Below are positions 1 through 10,604 of a stretch of DNA of 64,000 nt, one piece after another. Position 1 is the stretch's first letter; every line of letters begins with the position of its first letter. The stretch comes from Gracilariopsis chorda (Eukaryota > Rhodophyta > Florideophyceae > Gracilariales > Gracilariaceae): contig NBIV01000054.1 in assembly GCA_003194525.1 (NCBI GenBank), positions 286,842 to 350,841 on the forward strand. Reading direction: 5' to 3'. Made by a program: the position numbers and the translations under genes. The notes under the pieces are model-generated. The model made no database searches. It had not been told where the DNA came from and worked only from the letters and a program-made list of their open reading frames with translations.

Positions 1-102
1 TATCCCGTTCCTCGTTTCTTGTAGGTGCGCGTTATCTTCGCTGATCTGACAGTTGAGGCAAGTCTTTGTACAAGGATACCACGCACATCGCTCATCATTT
101 AC

Positions 103-431
103 ATTGTTGTTATGGGCGGACGAAGCCTAATTCCGACTTCGACTTATCAACTCTCTAAGAAGCTAGTCTCTGCCGCGAAGGCCAAGTTCTCGAGGCAGAC
201 CCAGTTGCGGATCCGTTTTGCTTCCTCCGGATTCGCATCAGCAGGAAGGTCGGCAGACCACGACGGTCGGATCAATGCCTTGTGCCCAAAGCGGGGCCAC
301 TGGTGGTTCCCGCGTGCTGCCTCAGCGCAGTACTAACTCAGCAAAAAGCGACTTGGCACCGCAACTCTAGAGATGAGCTACGATAGCTTCAACTTCAACC
401 AATTTCGCCTGGACGAGTCTAACGACATCCC
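103..431. repeat. Diverged dispersed repeat, copy A
   Basis: This stretch aligns in inverted orientation to 48539-48872 at roughly 80% identity by eye. Read on the minus strand it keeps recognisable coding-like blocks (for example VQAK, EVEA, SCG) that also occur in the other copy, and both copies carry a TGA at the same position. It therefore looks like a decayed protein-coding repeat rather than a live gene. I do not recognise the protein. Bases 1-102 do not align to the other copy. Confidence 0.6.
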
Positions 432-1087
432 AGGTCAATCATTTACATGACCACAAGTTTAGCGTAACACTCCTTTCTGCGACTTTTGGGTGTTCGGTGC
501 GTTTGTTGGTGTACGTGGGCGCGCGCATCTAGTAACGAGAAAAGGGTAGTGAAAGGTTGAGGATGTTCACACAGCTCTCCCACAGAAAACTACGTCAGAA
601 CTCTGGGCTTATTCAACGCTCACTGCTGTTTTTACGGTGTCGGGGAGATCTCAACTTTTATACTCGACATGTCTTGATAAAATGCTGATGAACATGTGTA
701 GCTATATGCGGTGGTTAACACTTGTGAAGAACATACACGCACAACTCCACACTGCACTCAGAGTACTTGAAATCACGCTTTAGCAGACGTTCGAATTCCG
801 CATCACCAAATCACTTCTCCCTGTAATAAATTTCCGAGGACCAACGGTGGGGTCTACCGATATATGTATTCACACCACTAAGTCTCACTCTGGAAAGGAG
901 TTGGTAGGTTTGTGGAATGAAATACATAGATGACGAAATGTTTTATACATCTGACACAAGCTCTCATAGTACGTTTTCGGAAGAGCCGCATTTAGTTAAC
1001 GCGGCGAGCTACACCAAAAGGGCACCATTGCAGACTTCGCATGCGTAAAGTACGGCGGGTTTTGTACAAGCTTGATGAGGCTTTAGG
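432..1087. other. Intergenic, no gene recognised
   Basis: I see no convincing coding sequence, RNA gene or repeat here. It lies between the left-edge repeat and the 3' end of the SARAF-like gene, so it should contain that gene's 3' UTR and polyadenylation region. Confidence 0.5.
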
Positions 1088-1891
1088 TTACAAATCAGTG
1101 CGAGAGCGCGGCCTGAGACGGTTCCTCAGGCTATTTATAAAACATAAGTGAACGCGAACACTGGATATTAGAACGGGAATTAACATGCGAGACGGTAGTG
1201 ATAATTGAAACATGCATAATGGGACTTACCGTTTTCGAATCCAGTATCTGCTCTGGTAATAGCACCATAACAATCCGATAATCAATACGCAACCTGTCCA
1301 ACATTAAAAATAACAGAGCACAGGTTAGAAACTGCCCGGCGTGTCGTACAGAGCGGACGAGTGAAGCGAAAGATGATGGAGATGAAGAAGTAACCTACCA
1401 TAAATGATATGGACGGAAGTGATGTGAAATGATGCAAAGTTGAGCGTGTACTCTAAGCGACAAGAACCTCTCAATACGTAACCATCGTCTTGGTCTTCAT
1501 CATATGGTTCACAGATTACCCTTGTATCAGGACCAAATTCGACGCCCTTACTTAAGCCGCCTTCGCATGACCACTGAATGCTAGCTCCATCCCAACCAAT
1601 GTTCTTGCATTGCACCACATGTGGATAATATTCCGTAAACCACCATAAGCCGCCCGATGCCGAACCACCAACACATTGCAATTGTCGCTCTCCGGAGCCT
1701 CTTCTAGAGCGCGCTCGTCCGTTCTCCGAAAAGATTAGGGCGGTGATGGATCGCAACAGCACGCGGTCATTCCCCAAATCGGACGAGGAAGAGTCCGTGC
1801 CGGCGCCCGTGAGAGCCTTTGTATGATTTGATGCCGTCGCGACAGTACGCAGAACGAGCAGCACGATGGCGAAAAGAAATTGATACTTCAT
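1088..1891 (-). CDS. SARAF-like (TMEM66) ER membrane protein, three predicted exons
   Basis: In animals SARAF is an ER membrane protein that restrains store-operated calcium entry by acting on STIM1. The predicted protein starts with a signal peptide (residues 1-20). A luminal domain follows with the family hallmarks: LQCVGGSA, VVQCKNIGWDG, a conserved CEGG, VICEPYDED and a terminal GSCRLEYTL. I predict exons 1399-1891, 1230-1293 and 1088-1160; the summed length (630 nt) is a multiple of three. Both introns start GTAGGT or GTAAGT and end CAG. Exon 2 supplies a transmembrane segment (GCVLIIGLLWCYY) exactly where SARAF has one, which supports the first splice. The last exon (about 24 residues, basic tail) is less certain and lacks the long Gly/Pro-rich tail of animal SARAF. 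It is divergent from SPT5 with about 800 bp between starts. The family is secure; the last exon is tentative. Confidence 0.8.
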
Positions 1892-2686
1892 GTTGGAATG
1901 GTGATTGAGATGTCACCGTTAGCGCTCTACGTTCGAATGGACTCGGTTGTTTGCGTAGAAGGGTCAGGTAATGAATGCATGTACCATGGACGTGCTCATG
2001 TTGGGCGAATCGCAAGGGCCCAACCGCGATAGGGAACGCGGAAAGAACAGTGCTTTGTGCCTGCGTTATCATATGAAGCGCGCAGAGCAGTTGACCAAGT
2101 TTGCCATGTGCATTGCCTACGCGTTCCTATTGCGAGGTTCATGTCCGACATGCCACCATGTCCGAATGACCCCTATTCTTGCATCATCACAACTGTTGTG
2201 CTTGTAAGACTGACGAGTCTTTCATGCAATATCTTCACACAACAGCCAAAAAGCAGACGTACAGCTTCCGGAACCTGTCAGAGAAATGAACCTGATCTAC
2301 ATCTGACGCGTGCCAATTTTAGTGTCAAAAATCTGCAGAAACGCACGCTTTCGGTGAATGCATGTGTAGTTAGCACGGATCGCCAGCGAGGGAACGCACG
2401 TGAAGCACAACTGAGCGATTTTGGTTACATGGACTCGAGGGAGTCCTGTTTAACCACGTAACGCGGCGCCACCACCGTCTCTCAAGCCGCGGCCAACGCT
2501 CTGAGAAGAGCTGGAACACAACTTCTGAGAAATACTCAACTCAACGTACGCCGTCTCTACTTCTGCGTCAAGCCGGGCGGAGCTTCTGCACCAACATAGC
2601 GAGCTGAAACGTCGCCCCGAAACGTCATTCCAACCAGCGAAACCGTTAACCGGCACCCCGTTCAGTTTCCCTAGGCTCTCAGCACA
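1892..2686. promoter_or_regulatory. Shared upstream region of SARAF-like and SPT5 genes
   Basis: This is the divergent spacer between two gene starts. The ORFs in it (such as 2057-2461) show no domain and overlap each other in several frames, so I read it as regulatory and 5' UTR sequence. I recognise no specific site. Confidence 0.5.
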
Positions 2687-5600
2687 ATGGTTAGTTCTAG
2701 AAAACGTGAGGATGGTGAGTTCTTTCTTGTCGTGAATAGTGGCATTTCCGAAACAACATGCAGCGCACTCTGTGAATCACAAATGCTGACTTTGTAAAAC
2801 GAGCGATGCTTTCAACTCGTGTGCAGATTATGATGACGGCGATGAAGAAGAACAATACAGCGATTATGAAGAGCAGGAGGAAAGTACGAGAGGACGTCCC
2901 AAGAAGAAAAAGCGTAGATTGACTAATACACTTCTAGACATTGAGGCTGAGGAAGATGATGCCGAAGAGGAAGAGGAAGAAGAGGAAGTCGCGGGTCTTA
3001 TCGCAGATGACGACGTTCATGATGCCGCAGTGGACACTCGAGAACAAATGCGAGCCCAGAGGTTTCAGCGTGCAATGGAAGCTGAAGATCCCGAAAACAT
3101 CCATCAATACATTGAAGAGCGATACGCGTACCATGAAGGAGAGCAGGGTGCACCGGATACCTCTGGTGTCGATCAACAGTCTCTGCTTCCCACCATTCAC
3201 GACCCTCGAATCTTCATCGTCAAGTGCAAAAAGATTGGCCACGAGCGTCGCGCCATCTTCTCCTTGCTGCAGAAAATGTTCAACTATAAAAGAAAAGGTA
3301 TTGGTCTGGGTATCTTCTCTGCTATCGCCCCTCACCATCTCAAGGGCCGTGTTTATATCGAAGCACTCAGTTCCGTACAAGTCGAGGCAGCAATTCAAGG
3401 ACTGGACCTCTTCACCACTTACGATGGCATCAAACCCCTGAAACTTGACGAGATGGTTGATGTTCTAAGAATAGGAAAGAGAACAGAGAAGCAGAAGCTG
3501 GGTACCTGGGTGCGTTTAACTCGCGGAATGTACAAAGGAGATTTAGGACAGGTGAGCAGTGTAAGAGACGGCTACGCAGAAGGTCAGGTGCTGGTTCGTC
3601 TTATTCCTCGCTTAGATTATAAGGGAGACAAGGATTTCATGGATGATTTGGAGCGAGACGACGCCAATGACGATGCTGACGTCTCGAGCACACGCAGAAA
3701 GGGTCGACCACCTCAAATGCTTTTCGACAAGAAGGAGCTGTATCGACTAACAGGTAGCGCCGATGTTTACACTCAGCGTGACAGGAGTACCGGTGCGGTT
3801 TACGAGGTATGGAATGAAGAACTATTTAGATACGGTCTACTTCACAAGTGGGTTTCCCCGAAAACTCTAGTCACTGGCGATGAAGTGCAGCCTCAGGTGG
3901 AGGAACTGGAAAAGTGGATAATGGCTGAAAAGCAGATGCGAGCCGCTTTCGAAGATAATAGCAGCAATATTGAAGCAGAAGAAGCATCTCGAGGCCTGAG
4001 CCTTGATGTGAGTTCTATTGCAGGTCGCCGTGGAACCAAGCTTTACAAGGGGGATTCTGTTCGAGTCGTGGGTGGTGAGCAAAAGGGTCTAACCGGAAAG
4101 ATTGAGGCTCTGCAAGAAGAGGTGGTGCTATTGCGATGTGAGGACTTTCCGGAACCGCTGAGCGTCAGTCGAAATGATGTCGTAAAAGTCTTCAAACAAG
4201 GCGAGAACGTTCGAGTGGCATCTGGACCGTACGCCGGGTTTTCGGGTCATATTGTCGCGGTAGACGGGGACTTCCTGACGGTGTTCGCTGATTCAACACG
4301 AGAAAACATTCGAGTGGTCAGCGCCCAGGTGGCTGATGCTTCAGACATGAACATCGACTACAGCTACCAGCGAAGTGGAGCTGCGGGAGGGGCGGGCAGG
4401 CAGCAGTACGAACTCTTTGATCTTGTGCAGATGTTAGATGACCCCACGGAGAAGTGTGTGGTAATTCAAGTACGAAACGATGGGGTGAAGGTTTTGGACA
4501 GCCGCAATAACGCGGCTGTTCACCCATTAAGTGCGATCAAATCTAAGGTACGAGACACATCCGCACGGGCTGTTGATTCAAGAGGGTTCCCGATCGCTGC
4601 AAATGACTCAATACATGTCGTTTCCGGGATTCACAAAGACAGACAGGGTATTGTGCAACATGTGGCGGGATCCTTCGTGTTCTTCAAGGCGCGTGATGAA
4701 CTCAAGAACTGTGGCCTTGTAGCGGTACCGGCGGCTCAGTGTACAGCATCAACGGCAGCCGCCCGACGTCTATCATCAACTGGCCAGCCGTTGCAGGACG
4801 CACTTCGAGGTCAATCCTCATTACCACGAGGGTCTATATCCTCATTTGGTAGAGGCTCATTCGGTCAGATGAATGGCCGGAGAGGGCCGCCGATTCGCGA
4901 CGAGCTGTACAGAGCAGACGTGAAGGTGAGAAAAGGCCAATACAAAGGACACACTGGAAAAGTTGTTGAGGTTTCGGAAACAACAGTTCGAGTTGAGCTG
5001 AATTCGAAGATGAAGACAATAACTTTACCTAGGGCATCGGTTCGGAAAATGGGCGACACCGGACCACCTCCGAGTGCCAGCGTGACAAGTAGTTGGGGCC
5101 GTGGGCGGGGTAGCAGCACGTCATCGCGGCCTCCCCTCCCCAATGCTCCATTGTCCGGGAGCCGAACCCAGCGATACACCCAAACACCAAGGAGCGATGA
5201 TCTGTATCGAAATCAAACACCTCGTATAGAACGATTTGGCGCTGCCACACCAAGGTATGGATCTTCAACTCCTAGAGGTAACGCGACTCCAAGTCGGTTT
5301 GGCCAGATGACCCCAGGCCGGGATGGTTTCGGTTCTCGAACACCAGCAAGAGTGGATCCGTATTTGGCACCACAAACGCCTGCGAATCCCTACCAATCAT
5401 ATGAAGCGATGCCTTCAACTCCTGGGGCTGCGGCCGCAACAAATCTTGGGGCAGCTTATCCCGCCCTTGAACCAAAGACTCCTGGTGGACCTGTCGAACC
5501 ACGCACACCAGGCATCGCAAGCTTCGAGCCGAATACCCCAGCGCCAGGAATGGAGCCGAACACACCTGCTCCAGTAAGTTTAGAACCCCGAACACCGGGC

Positions 5601-6095
5601 GCTCACTACGAACCGCGCACGCCTGCCACACTTGAACCTCGTACGCCGATGGTAGGGGAACCTGGCACACCCCATACACCTGCTGTTATGCCTCAGACCC
5701 CCCATCCGCCAGAGGAAGCCCCTCAGCCTACACTTGGATACAAGGTGTTGATCGATGTTGAGGTTCTTGTGAAGGACGAAAAGAATCACCCAGGAGTTGT
5801 GGTTAGTGCGTCTTCTGACGGAGGCGAGATTCTTGTTAAAATGATAGCAGGTGAAAAGCGGGGCGAAACCATTAAGGTTACAAATATAACTCCCGTCCAG
5901 CCGCGTTCAGATGCTGGAGAAGTGCAGGAGCTCGTCAAGGTATTAGATGGTGATTACGTCGGACATGTGGGACGTTTAGTCCACGTCATAAATGGGGATA
6001 ACGACAACCTGGAGGGCAAAATCAAATTCGAGAACGGGCAGGAAGTGGTGCTTCAGATGGCTCTTGTGGCGAAATGCTACGAAGAAGGGACGTAG
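2687..6095 (+). CDS. SPT5: Transcription elongation factor SPT5 (two exons)
   Basis: SPT5 pairs with SPT4 as DSIF, clamps RNA polymerase II and controls pausing and processive elongation. A 28-nt first exon (2687-2714) ends at a GTGAGT donor. Exon 2 starts at 2827 after a CAG acceptor, and the phase joins exactly, giving a protein of about 1098 aa. Visible in order: an acidic N-terminus (1-90); a basic KKKKRR patch near residue 35; an NGN domain (about 136-225); several KOW motifs (about 235, 414, 470, 605 and 704); a C-terminal repeat region (about 790-965) with many TP dipeptides in blocks such as EPRTPG and EPNTPAP; and a last KOW near 1045. The TP-rich repeats are the expected targets of CDK9/Bur1-type kinases. 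Length and architecture match full-length SPT5. The start rests on the splice model; without it the ORF has no ATG before the conserved part. Confidence 0.95.
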
Positions 6096-6312
6096 ATCAG
6101 CGTGATAAGGAGCTAGTAAAGAGTTATTCAAGTTTCGCTGCAAAATCACGCTCTAGCCGAAGTGGGAGGCAAAGAAGGCAAAGGCGCAAATGGATAAAGA
6201 CTCATCTAAGGGCGTGTTTGCTTGCATCCCTCAGGAATGGTATTTATTGTTCGAGCATGGAACTGCACGGATATCTTAGCAAAGCTTTCGTTACTGAGTT
6301 GTACCGGTTGCC
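6096..6312. other. Convergent 3' spacer SPT5 / eIF4B-like
   Basis: A short spacer between two convergent stop codons. It must hold both 3' UTRs. No gene is visible. Confidence 0.5.
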
Positions 6313-7542
6313 TTATGCATCTGGGTCTTTAATATCGAGAGCTGCAAAAGTATTCTGTAATACTGGTCTCTTCGAGTCATCCTCCTTCTTGGCTGTAGGT
6401 TGAGATGATGGTCTAGATGTAGCGGTTTCCTTGGAGTTTGTCCATTTGTTTCTAGAGTCATCCATTCGCGGTCCGCGGTCGCGCCTATCAACTCTGTCAA
6501 ATCTATCTGAGGAACGATCACCTCGGGTGCTCGATCGCTCTCCGCCGTAACTGTTAACGCGACGAGGTGGTGGACCAGCTCGGTTCTGGCTGAACTTCTC
6601 AGAGTCTTGTCGACCCGGTGCAGGCATTGCGGATTGAGGCGGTTTCTGCTGACTGATAGCCCTTTGATCGACTTGCAACTCTGGTGGAGGCTTTGTTCGA
6701 GGCATGAGCTGCAACTTTTTCCGGCCAGCTGGTGGCGGACCGACAGGAATAGAAGGATCCTTTGCAAGCGGTGCTAAGCGAGATCGTCGATCGTCGCGAT
6801 TATCGCTGGCGCGTCTAGTAAGTTGACTGTCGATACTGTGGCCAGGCCCACGATCATGCCATGAGCTTGAGCGGGCATTTCCGTTTAGTGGTGGCGCTCT
6901 GGTTCCAAATGAAGATCCGAAAGAGGGATTCCTTGATTGTGAGCGCTCACCTCTGGCGCCGCGCTTACCGTCCGTGCCGTCAATTTTAACGTATATTGTT
7001 CTACCGCCAAACATCCTGCCGTCGACGGCAAGCGCCTTGGGAACATGATCGGCGACAACTGTGACGAGTGCGGCGCGTATGTTGCCGGTATCTGGATGTT
7101 TCACAAGACGAATTCCGACGACGTGTACTGAGCTTGCGGTGAAGAAGTCGCCAATTGCCTGCTCATGAGTTTGGTAAGGGAGGTTGGTGACGTAGAGGGT
7201 TGTGGTTGGACCGGTATGGGAGCGCGGCTGGTGTCGCGGAGCAGGTTGGCTGGGGCGTTCCAGATTGGAGCCAAAGGATGCTGGAAAAGAGTTTTGTCGA
7301 CGGTGGAGAGCGCGACCCTGTGGTTGTTGTTGATGTTGTGCGGGACTTTGCACGGCGGAGCGAACTTGTTGCGACTGGTTTGGTTTGGTCCATGCGTTCT
7401 GGCGGGGGACGACTGGTGCGGGAGGCTGAGGCGTTGGTTCCGGTAGTGGGGTTTTGATTTGCACGGGTAGGTCGACATCCGGGATGTCGGAGAGGTCACC
7501 CAGTCCTTCCTCCTCTCCTTCAGAGGCCCAGTCGTCATCCAT
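6313..7542 (-). CDS. eIF4B-like RNA-binding protein
   Basis: Probably a translation-initiation cofactor that stimulates the eIF4A helicase. I start at the ATG at 7542 (MDDDWASEGEEEG), giving 409 aa; the 60 codons upstream in frame are Pro/Leu-rich, unlike the acidic eIF4B-type N-terminus, and are probably 5' UTR. One RRM lies at about residues 109-185, with RNP2-like LYVTNLPY and an RNP1 region around IRAALVTV. It is followed by a long Arg/Ser/Gly/Asp-rich tail (DRSSDRFDRVDRRDRG), like the DRYG region of eIF4B. The extreme C-terminus has NTFAALD, a motif I associate with eIF4B-type proteins. RNP1 is weakly conserved. eIF4H is an alternative, but the long tail favours eIF4B. It is convergent with SPT5 and divergent from the SRPBCC gene. 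Confidence 0.75.
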   Translation of the reverse strand: MDDDWASEGEEEGLGDLSDIPDVDLPVQIKTPLPEPTPQPPAPVVPRQNAWTKPNQSQQVRSAVQSPAQHQQQPQGRALHRRQNSFPASFGSNLERPSQPAPRHQPRSHTGPTTTLYVTNLPYQTHEQAIGDFFTASSVHVVGIRLVKHPDTGNIRAALVTVVADHVPKALAVDGRMFGGRTIYVKIDGTDGKRGARGERSQSRNPSFGSSFGTRAPPLNGNARSSSWHDRGPGHSIDSQLTRRASDNRDDRRSRLAPLAKDPSIPVGPPPAGRKKLQLMPRTKPPPELQVDQRAISQQKPPQSAMPAPGRQDSEKFSQNRAGPPPRRVNSYGGERSSTRGDRSSDRFDRVDRRDRGPRMDDSRNKWTNSKETATSRPSSQPTAKKEDDSKRPVLQNTFAALDIKDPDA

Positions 7543-8298
7543 GATGCACAAGACAAGCAAAAGTGGTGAAGGCAGGAGGCGGGTGATCGAGAGCAGCGGG
7601 GTTTGCAAGACGGGAGGGGATATAAGTGGGCAAGAGCAGAGCTGAAGAGTTGGAACAAACGGGTGGGAAGGACTTGGTGGCAAGGGTCGGAAGCCGAGCC
7701 GTGAACAAGTCGAATGTGGCAATTATGCGGGGTGTACACGGAACGAAGGGAGTGCGATGGAAAAGGCGGCGGAGACGCGGCACGCGGAGGACGCGCTTAT
7801 TTATGCGGGCCGGGCGGGTTGGGCGGCGGTGGCGCACGACGGATGCGACGCGCTCATTGGCTGCGAAATGTGTATTTCGGCTGTTGGGCATGGCTTGCGC
7901 GGCCGCACGTGCGACAGCGTGCGCGGCTGAACCTGACGTGTCGCGTCGGCGCTTGTGATTGGCTGTTGGTGTGGCGCCGCGTTGGTAGCCGTGAGGCGCG
8001 CGGCCGGCTACCTGGGCTACCTGCCGTGCCGTTATTGGTGCTCCGCAGATGAAGTCATTCTGCGGGGAAGCGCAACGTGGCCGTCACTGTCGTGTTGAGG
8101 TCCGCGTTCCTTCCGGCACTCTGGCACATCGCCATCTCCCTCGTCATAGATTCAACGACTTTGTGCACGAGTCGGCTTGCAGTCTGTGCACAGGTTCACC
8201 GCGTCCCTTGTCGGAAATCGCTCTGCGATCACGAGCAGCTGCTTTTCTCTTCAACTTGTTCTACAGCCTTCCTCCCTTCTGCAATAACAACAGCCATA
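7543..8298. promoter_or_regulatory. Divergent GC-rich upstream region
   Basis: Spacer between the starts of the eIF4B-like and SRPBCC genes. It is CpG-rich, especially 7740-8050. Open frames run through it on both strands but none has a recognisable domain; they look like the product of high GC. I see no specific motif I can defend. Confidence 0.45.
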
Positions 8299-8904
8299 AT
8301 GCACCCTACACGTAACGCTGCATTCGCCTTCTCCAGCCCCTTCCTTCCAAAGGCCACGCCGTTTTCATCCGCCCATGTCACGTCCACCAGGGCAGCCCCA
8401 AAGTTCTCCGCTCCCACCATGCAAATGGTACGCGTTTCAGTTCCCTTGAAAATCGAGGCCCCCAACCAGTACTGCTACTCCCTATTCGCCGACCTATCCA
8501 ACATGCCCGAGTGGTCCTCAACTCTGGAAGCCGTTGAGCGAGATGCCCAAGATCCACTCTTTTCCGACTGGAAGTTCTCCTGGAACGGAATCCGACTCAA
8601 ATGGCGCGCAAAGGATGTGCTGAACGACGAACAGAATCATGACGATGCTCCAGAAGTTTGCTGGAAAAGCGTTTCTGGACTTGTTCACACGGGCGTCGTT
8701 CAGTTTCACCCTTTGGAACAGGACAAATCAACTACCATGATTTTGACCGTACATTATGATATCGACAATCTTCTCGCTACTATCATGCAATCTTCTCTTG
8801 TGTCTAACTTTGTTCAATCTGCCATAGAGAACGATCTCTCCAAGTTTCGCAGCTACGCTCTTCGTAAATATCGCAGGGCCAAAATCTCTTCCAATCCTTT
8901 GTGA
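8299..8904 (+). CDS. Polyketide cyclase/dehydrase-like SRPBCC protein, probably plastid
   Basis: SRPBCC (START-like) proteins bind hydrophobic ligands in a deep cavity; the ligand here is unknown. I choose the ATG at 8299, giving 201 aa. The first 45 residues are rich in Ser, Ala, Thr and Arg with almost no acidic residues, as in plastid transit peptides. A longer frame back to 8077 exists without added support. The mature part has the family pattern: VRVSVPLKIEAP (first strand), LFADLSNMPEWSSTLEAVE, then a hydrophobic strand series and a long C-terminal helix ending in FRSYALRKYRRA. This resembles cyanobacterial and plastid cyclase/dehydrase-domain proteins. It ends 38 bp from the convergent GET1-like gene. 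Confidence 0.7.
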   Translation: MHPTRNAAFAFSSPFLPKATPFSSAHVTSTRAAPKFSAPTMQMVRVSVPLKIEAPNQYCYSLFADLSNMPEWSSTLEAVERDAQDPLFSDWKFSWNGIRLKWRAKDVLNDEQNHDDAPEVCWKSVSGLVHTGVVQFHPLEQDKSTTMILTVHYDIDNLLATIMQSSLVSNFVQSAIENDLSKFRSYALRKYRRAKISSNPL

Positions 8905-8942
8905 GCGCTTTTGGTTGTTGCATCTACTTCATGCATCCCATG

Positions 8943-9785
8943 TCACTGCGCTTTGAATATCGTCGCGATAACCATGTTACAGAATACAAGCGCCCATGAA
9001 TATGATATTGCGCACTGTGGTCGCTGCGCCGCACAAACCCACTCCTCTTCTGAACACATTCTCCACTGCTTTCGAAACAGCCACGAAAGGGGTCGGAGTG
9101 CTTCACAATCGATTGTCATCACGTTTCCTTGTCTCAACGCACCACTTCTCCACGAGAAGTAGTACCACAAAAACGCAAATCCTAACACTCTCGGCACCGT
9201 GCGGAGCATTTGACTGTTAATTCGTCTTCGAACAACACTCGTTGCCCCGGGTGTAACCATGCTGGTAAACGCTCTTGATAAAGCGTCCACGTTTGCTGAC
9301 GGTTCTTCAGTTATGCCTTCTGCCGCTTTATTGTGCAAAAAGAAATGGCGCAATCCAGTTCATTTTGGTCAGCGTCCGTCATGGCATTACTCAACCTTCT
9401 TTTGATGAGCTTTCTTGTTTTTCGTTTTGAAGCAGATTCACGTACCTTTCTTTTCGTTTACATCTTTTTCCACTTTGTTTGCTTCTCGTGTGACGCGAGC
9501 GTATTGTACCAGCGTGTCAGGGGCGTTCAATCGTTTTGCTTGATTTCGTAGTTCCTTTAGACGCATTTCCAAGAATTCAATGCTGCCTTCTTCTGGTTTT
9601 GTGACAGCACTTTCATTTTTGGTTGCGGATTCATTTCCTTGTGGTTGCGATGATGAAATCGTTTGCTGTTCATCTGTTGCGTGGGGGACATCTCCGACGG
9701 CAGAGGCTTCCAACTTCGCTATGTAGCGATCGACGGCAAGGACACCGAAATGGGCTATGAGACTCGTTGCAATCACCACTTCCAT
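8943..9785 (-). CDS. GET1: GET1/WRB-like ER receptor for tail-anchored proteins (two exons)
   Basis: GET1 (WRB in animals) forms with GET2/CAML the ER insertase that takes tail-anchored proteins from the GET3 ATPase. Exon 1 (9446-9785) encodes an N-terminal membrane segment and a charged coiled coil (LRNQAKRLNAPDT, VTREANKVEKDV), matching the cytosolic coiled coil that binds GET3. Exon 2 (8943-9319) encodes the other two membrane segments (VLGFAFLWYYFSW and ALVFCNMVIATIF) with LRPLSWLF between them. The intron (126 nt) has a GTACGT donor and a pyrimidine-rich tract before CAG. The exons sum to 717 nt, in frame, giving 238 aa. An alternative in-frame AG acceptor lies 5 nt upstream on the coding strand and would change only one or two residues. 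Sequence conservation in this family is low, so the call rests on topology plus the coiled coil. Confidence 0.75.
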
Positions 9786-10604
9786 GTTCGTCGATATCCC
9801 TGTTGAGCAACTCAGTTGCTCGCCCGACTGCGAATAAAGCCCACTTGTAGCTTGTCAACCAAGTTTGCCCTTTGTTGTTTGAAACTTTGATTGTCCGATT
9901 CGAAGCTCGAATTTCGGGCGGTGCACATACTGTACCAAGGTACACTTTTTGGAAAGTGTATGTTACATTGCTGGACATTCGAATACTCGCTGTCTCTTCA
10001 CTCCGATGCGGGAGAGACGCTGCGTCGACCCCCTCCATCCTTTCCAGCTTCTCACTCAAGTTGGCGTACATTGACTTCAAGAACTCTAGTCTATGGGTAA
10101 GTAGTTGGAAAAAGAATTTTATTGTATTGTGCCTTGCTTCTTACTTATACACAAAACGAAAAAGGTGAAGGGCTTGGCACCTTTTTCAGCAACATTGAAG
10201 ATTCAAACATGTGTCCAGTATTGTTGATGTGAATGTGAGACGTAGCTCCCTCATACACGCACCTGAACAAAAAGCTATGCACAGCTAGAAGAAGTGAGGC
10301 AACTTAAGAGGTGCATGCCTTTCAAGACAACCTGGAGGGGGGAAAGCTCATGACAACGAGTCATACGTGCTATACTATAGGAGCACCTTCTACAATTCCT
10401 CTTCTTTTTCTCGCTCTTTATTCACCTTTCAGTGCTCGATGCCAACAAAAGAAAGAGACTGTGACTCATTGATGTTAGTTCTCCACTCTCCATATTGCAA
10501 ATCCATGCTTATCTACTTGTTTTTCTACACCTTTTGAGTGAATTAACAGGACCTAATCTACATGCTATCGAAATGGAAAGTCAAATTACTTCAAAGTTTA
10601 TTGC
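9786..10604. other. Spacer with an unassigned open frame
   Basis: Upstream of the GET1-like gene and downstream of RFC4. A minus-strand open stretch (about 9870-10095) begins after a pyrimidine-rich tract ending in CATAG and encodes a short heptad-like segment (LEFLKSMYANLSEKLERMEG). It has no ATG-led exon I can attach and no recognised domain, so I do not call a gene. The rest shows nothing. Confidence 0.3.

Noticed and set aside
25-336. Plus-strand ORF of 103 aa at the left edge
   Set aside because: Opposite strand of a repeat whose coding-like blocks read on minus; its similarity to the minus ORF at 48653-48877 follows from the inverted repeat.
2057-2461. ORF of 134 aa in the SARAF-SPT5 spacer
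   Set aside because: No domain, no ATG-led context, and it lies in a divergent promoter region.
2934-3398. Minus-strand ORF opposite SPT5
   Set aside because: Shadow of the acidic and NGN-coding region of SPT5; no domain of its own.
7101-7739. Long overlapping frames in the eIF4B-like 5' region
   Set aside because: GC-rich sequence leaves several frames open; only the frame with the RRM is supported.
9872-10168. Plus-strand ORF upstream of the GET1-like gene, ending near a GTAAGT donor
   Set aside because: No domain and no partner exon; the minus strand of the same stretch is equally open.
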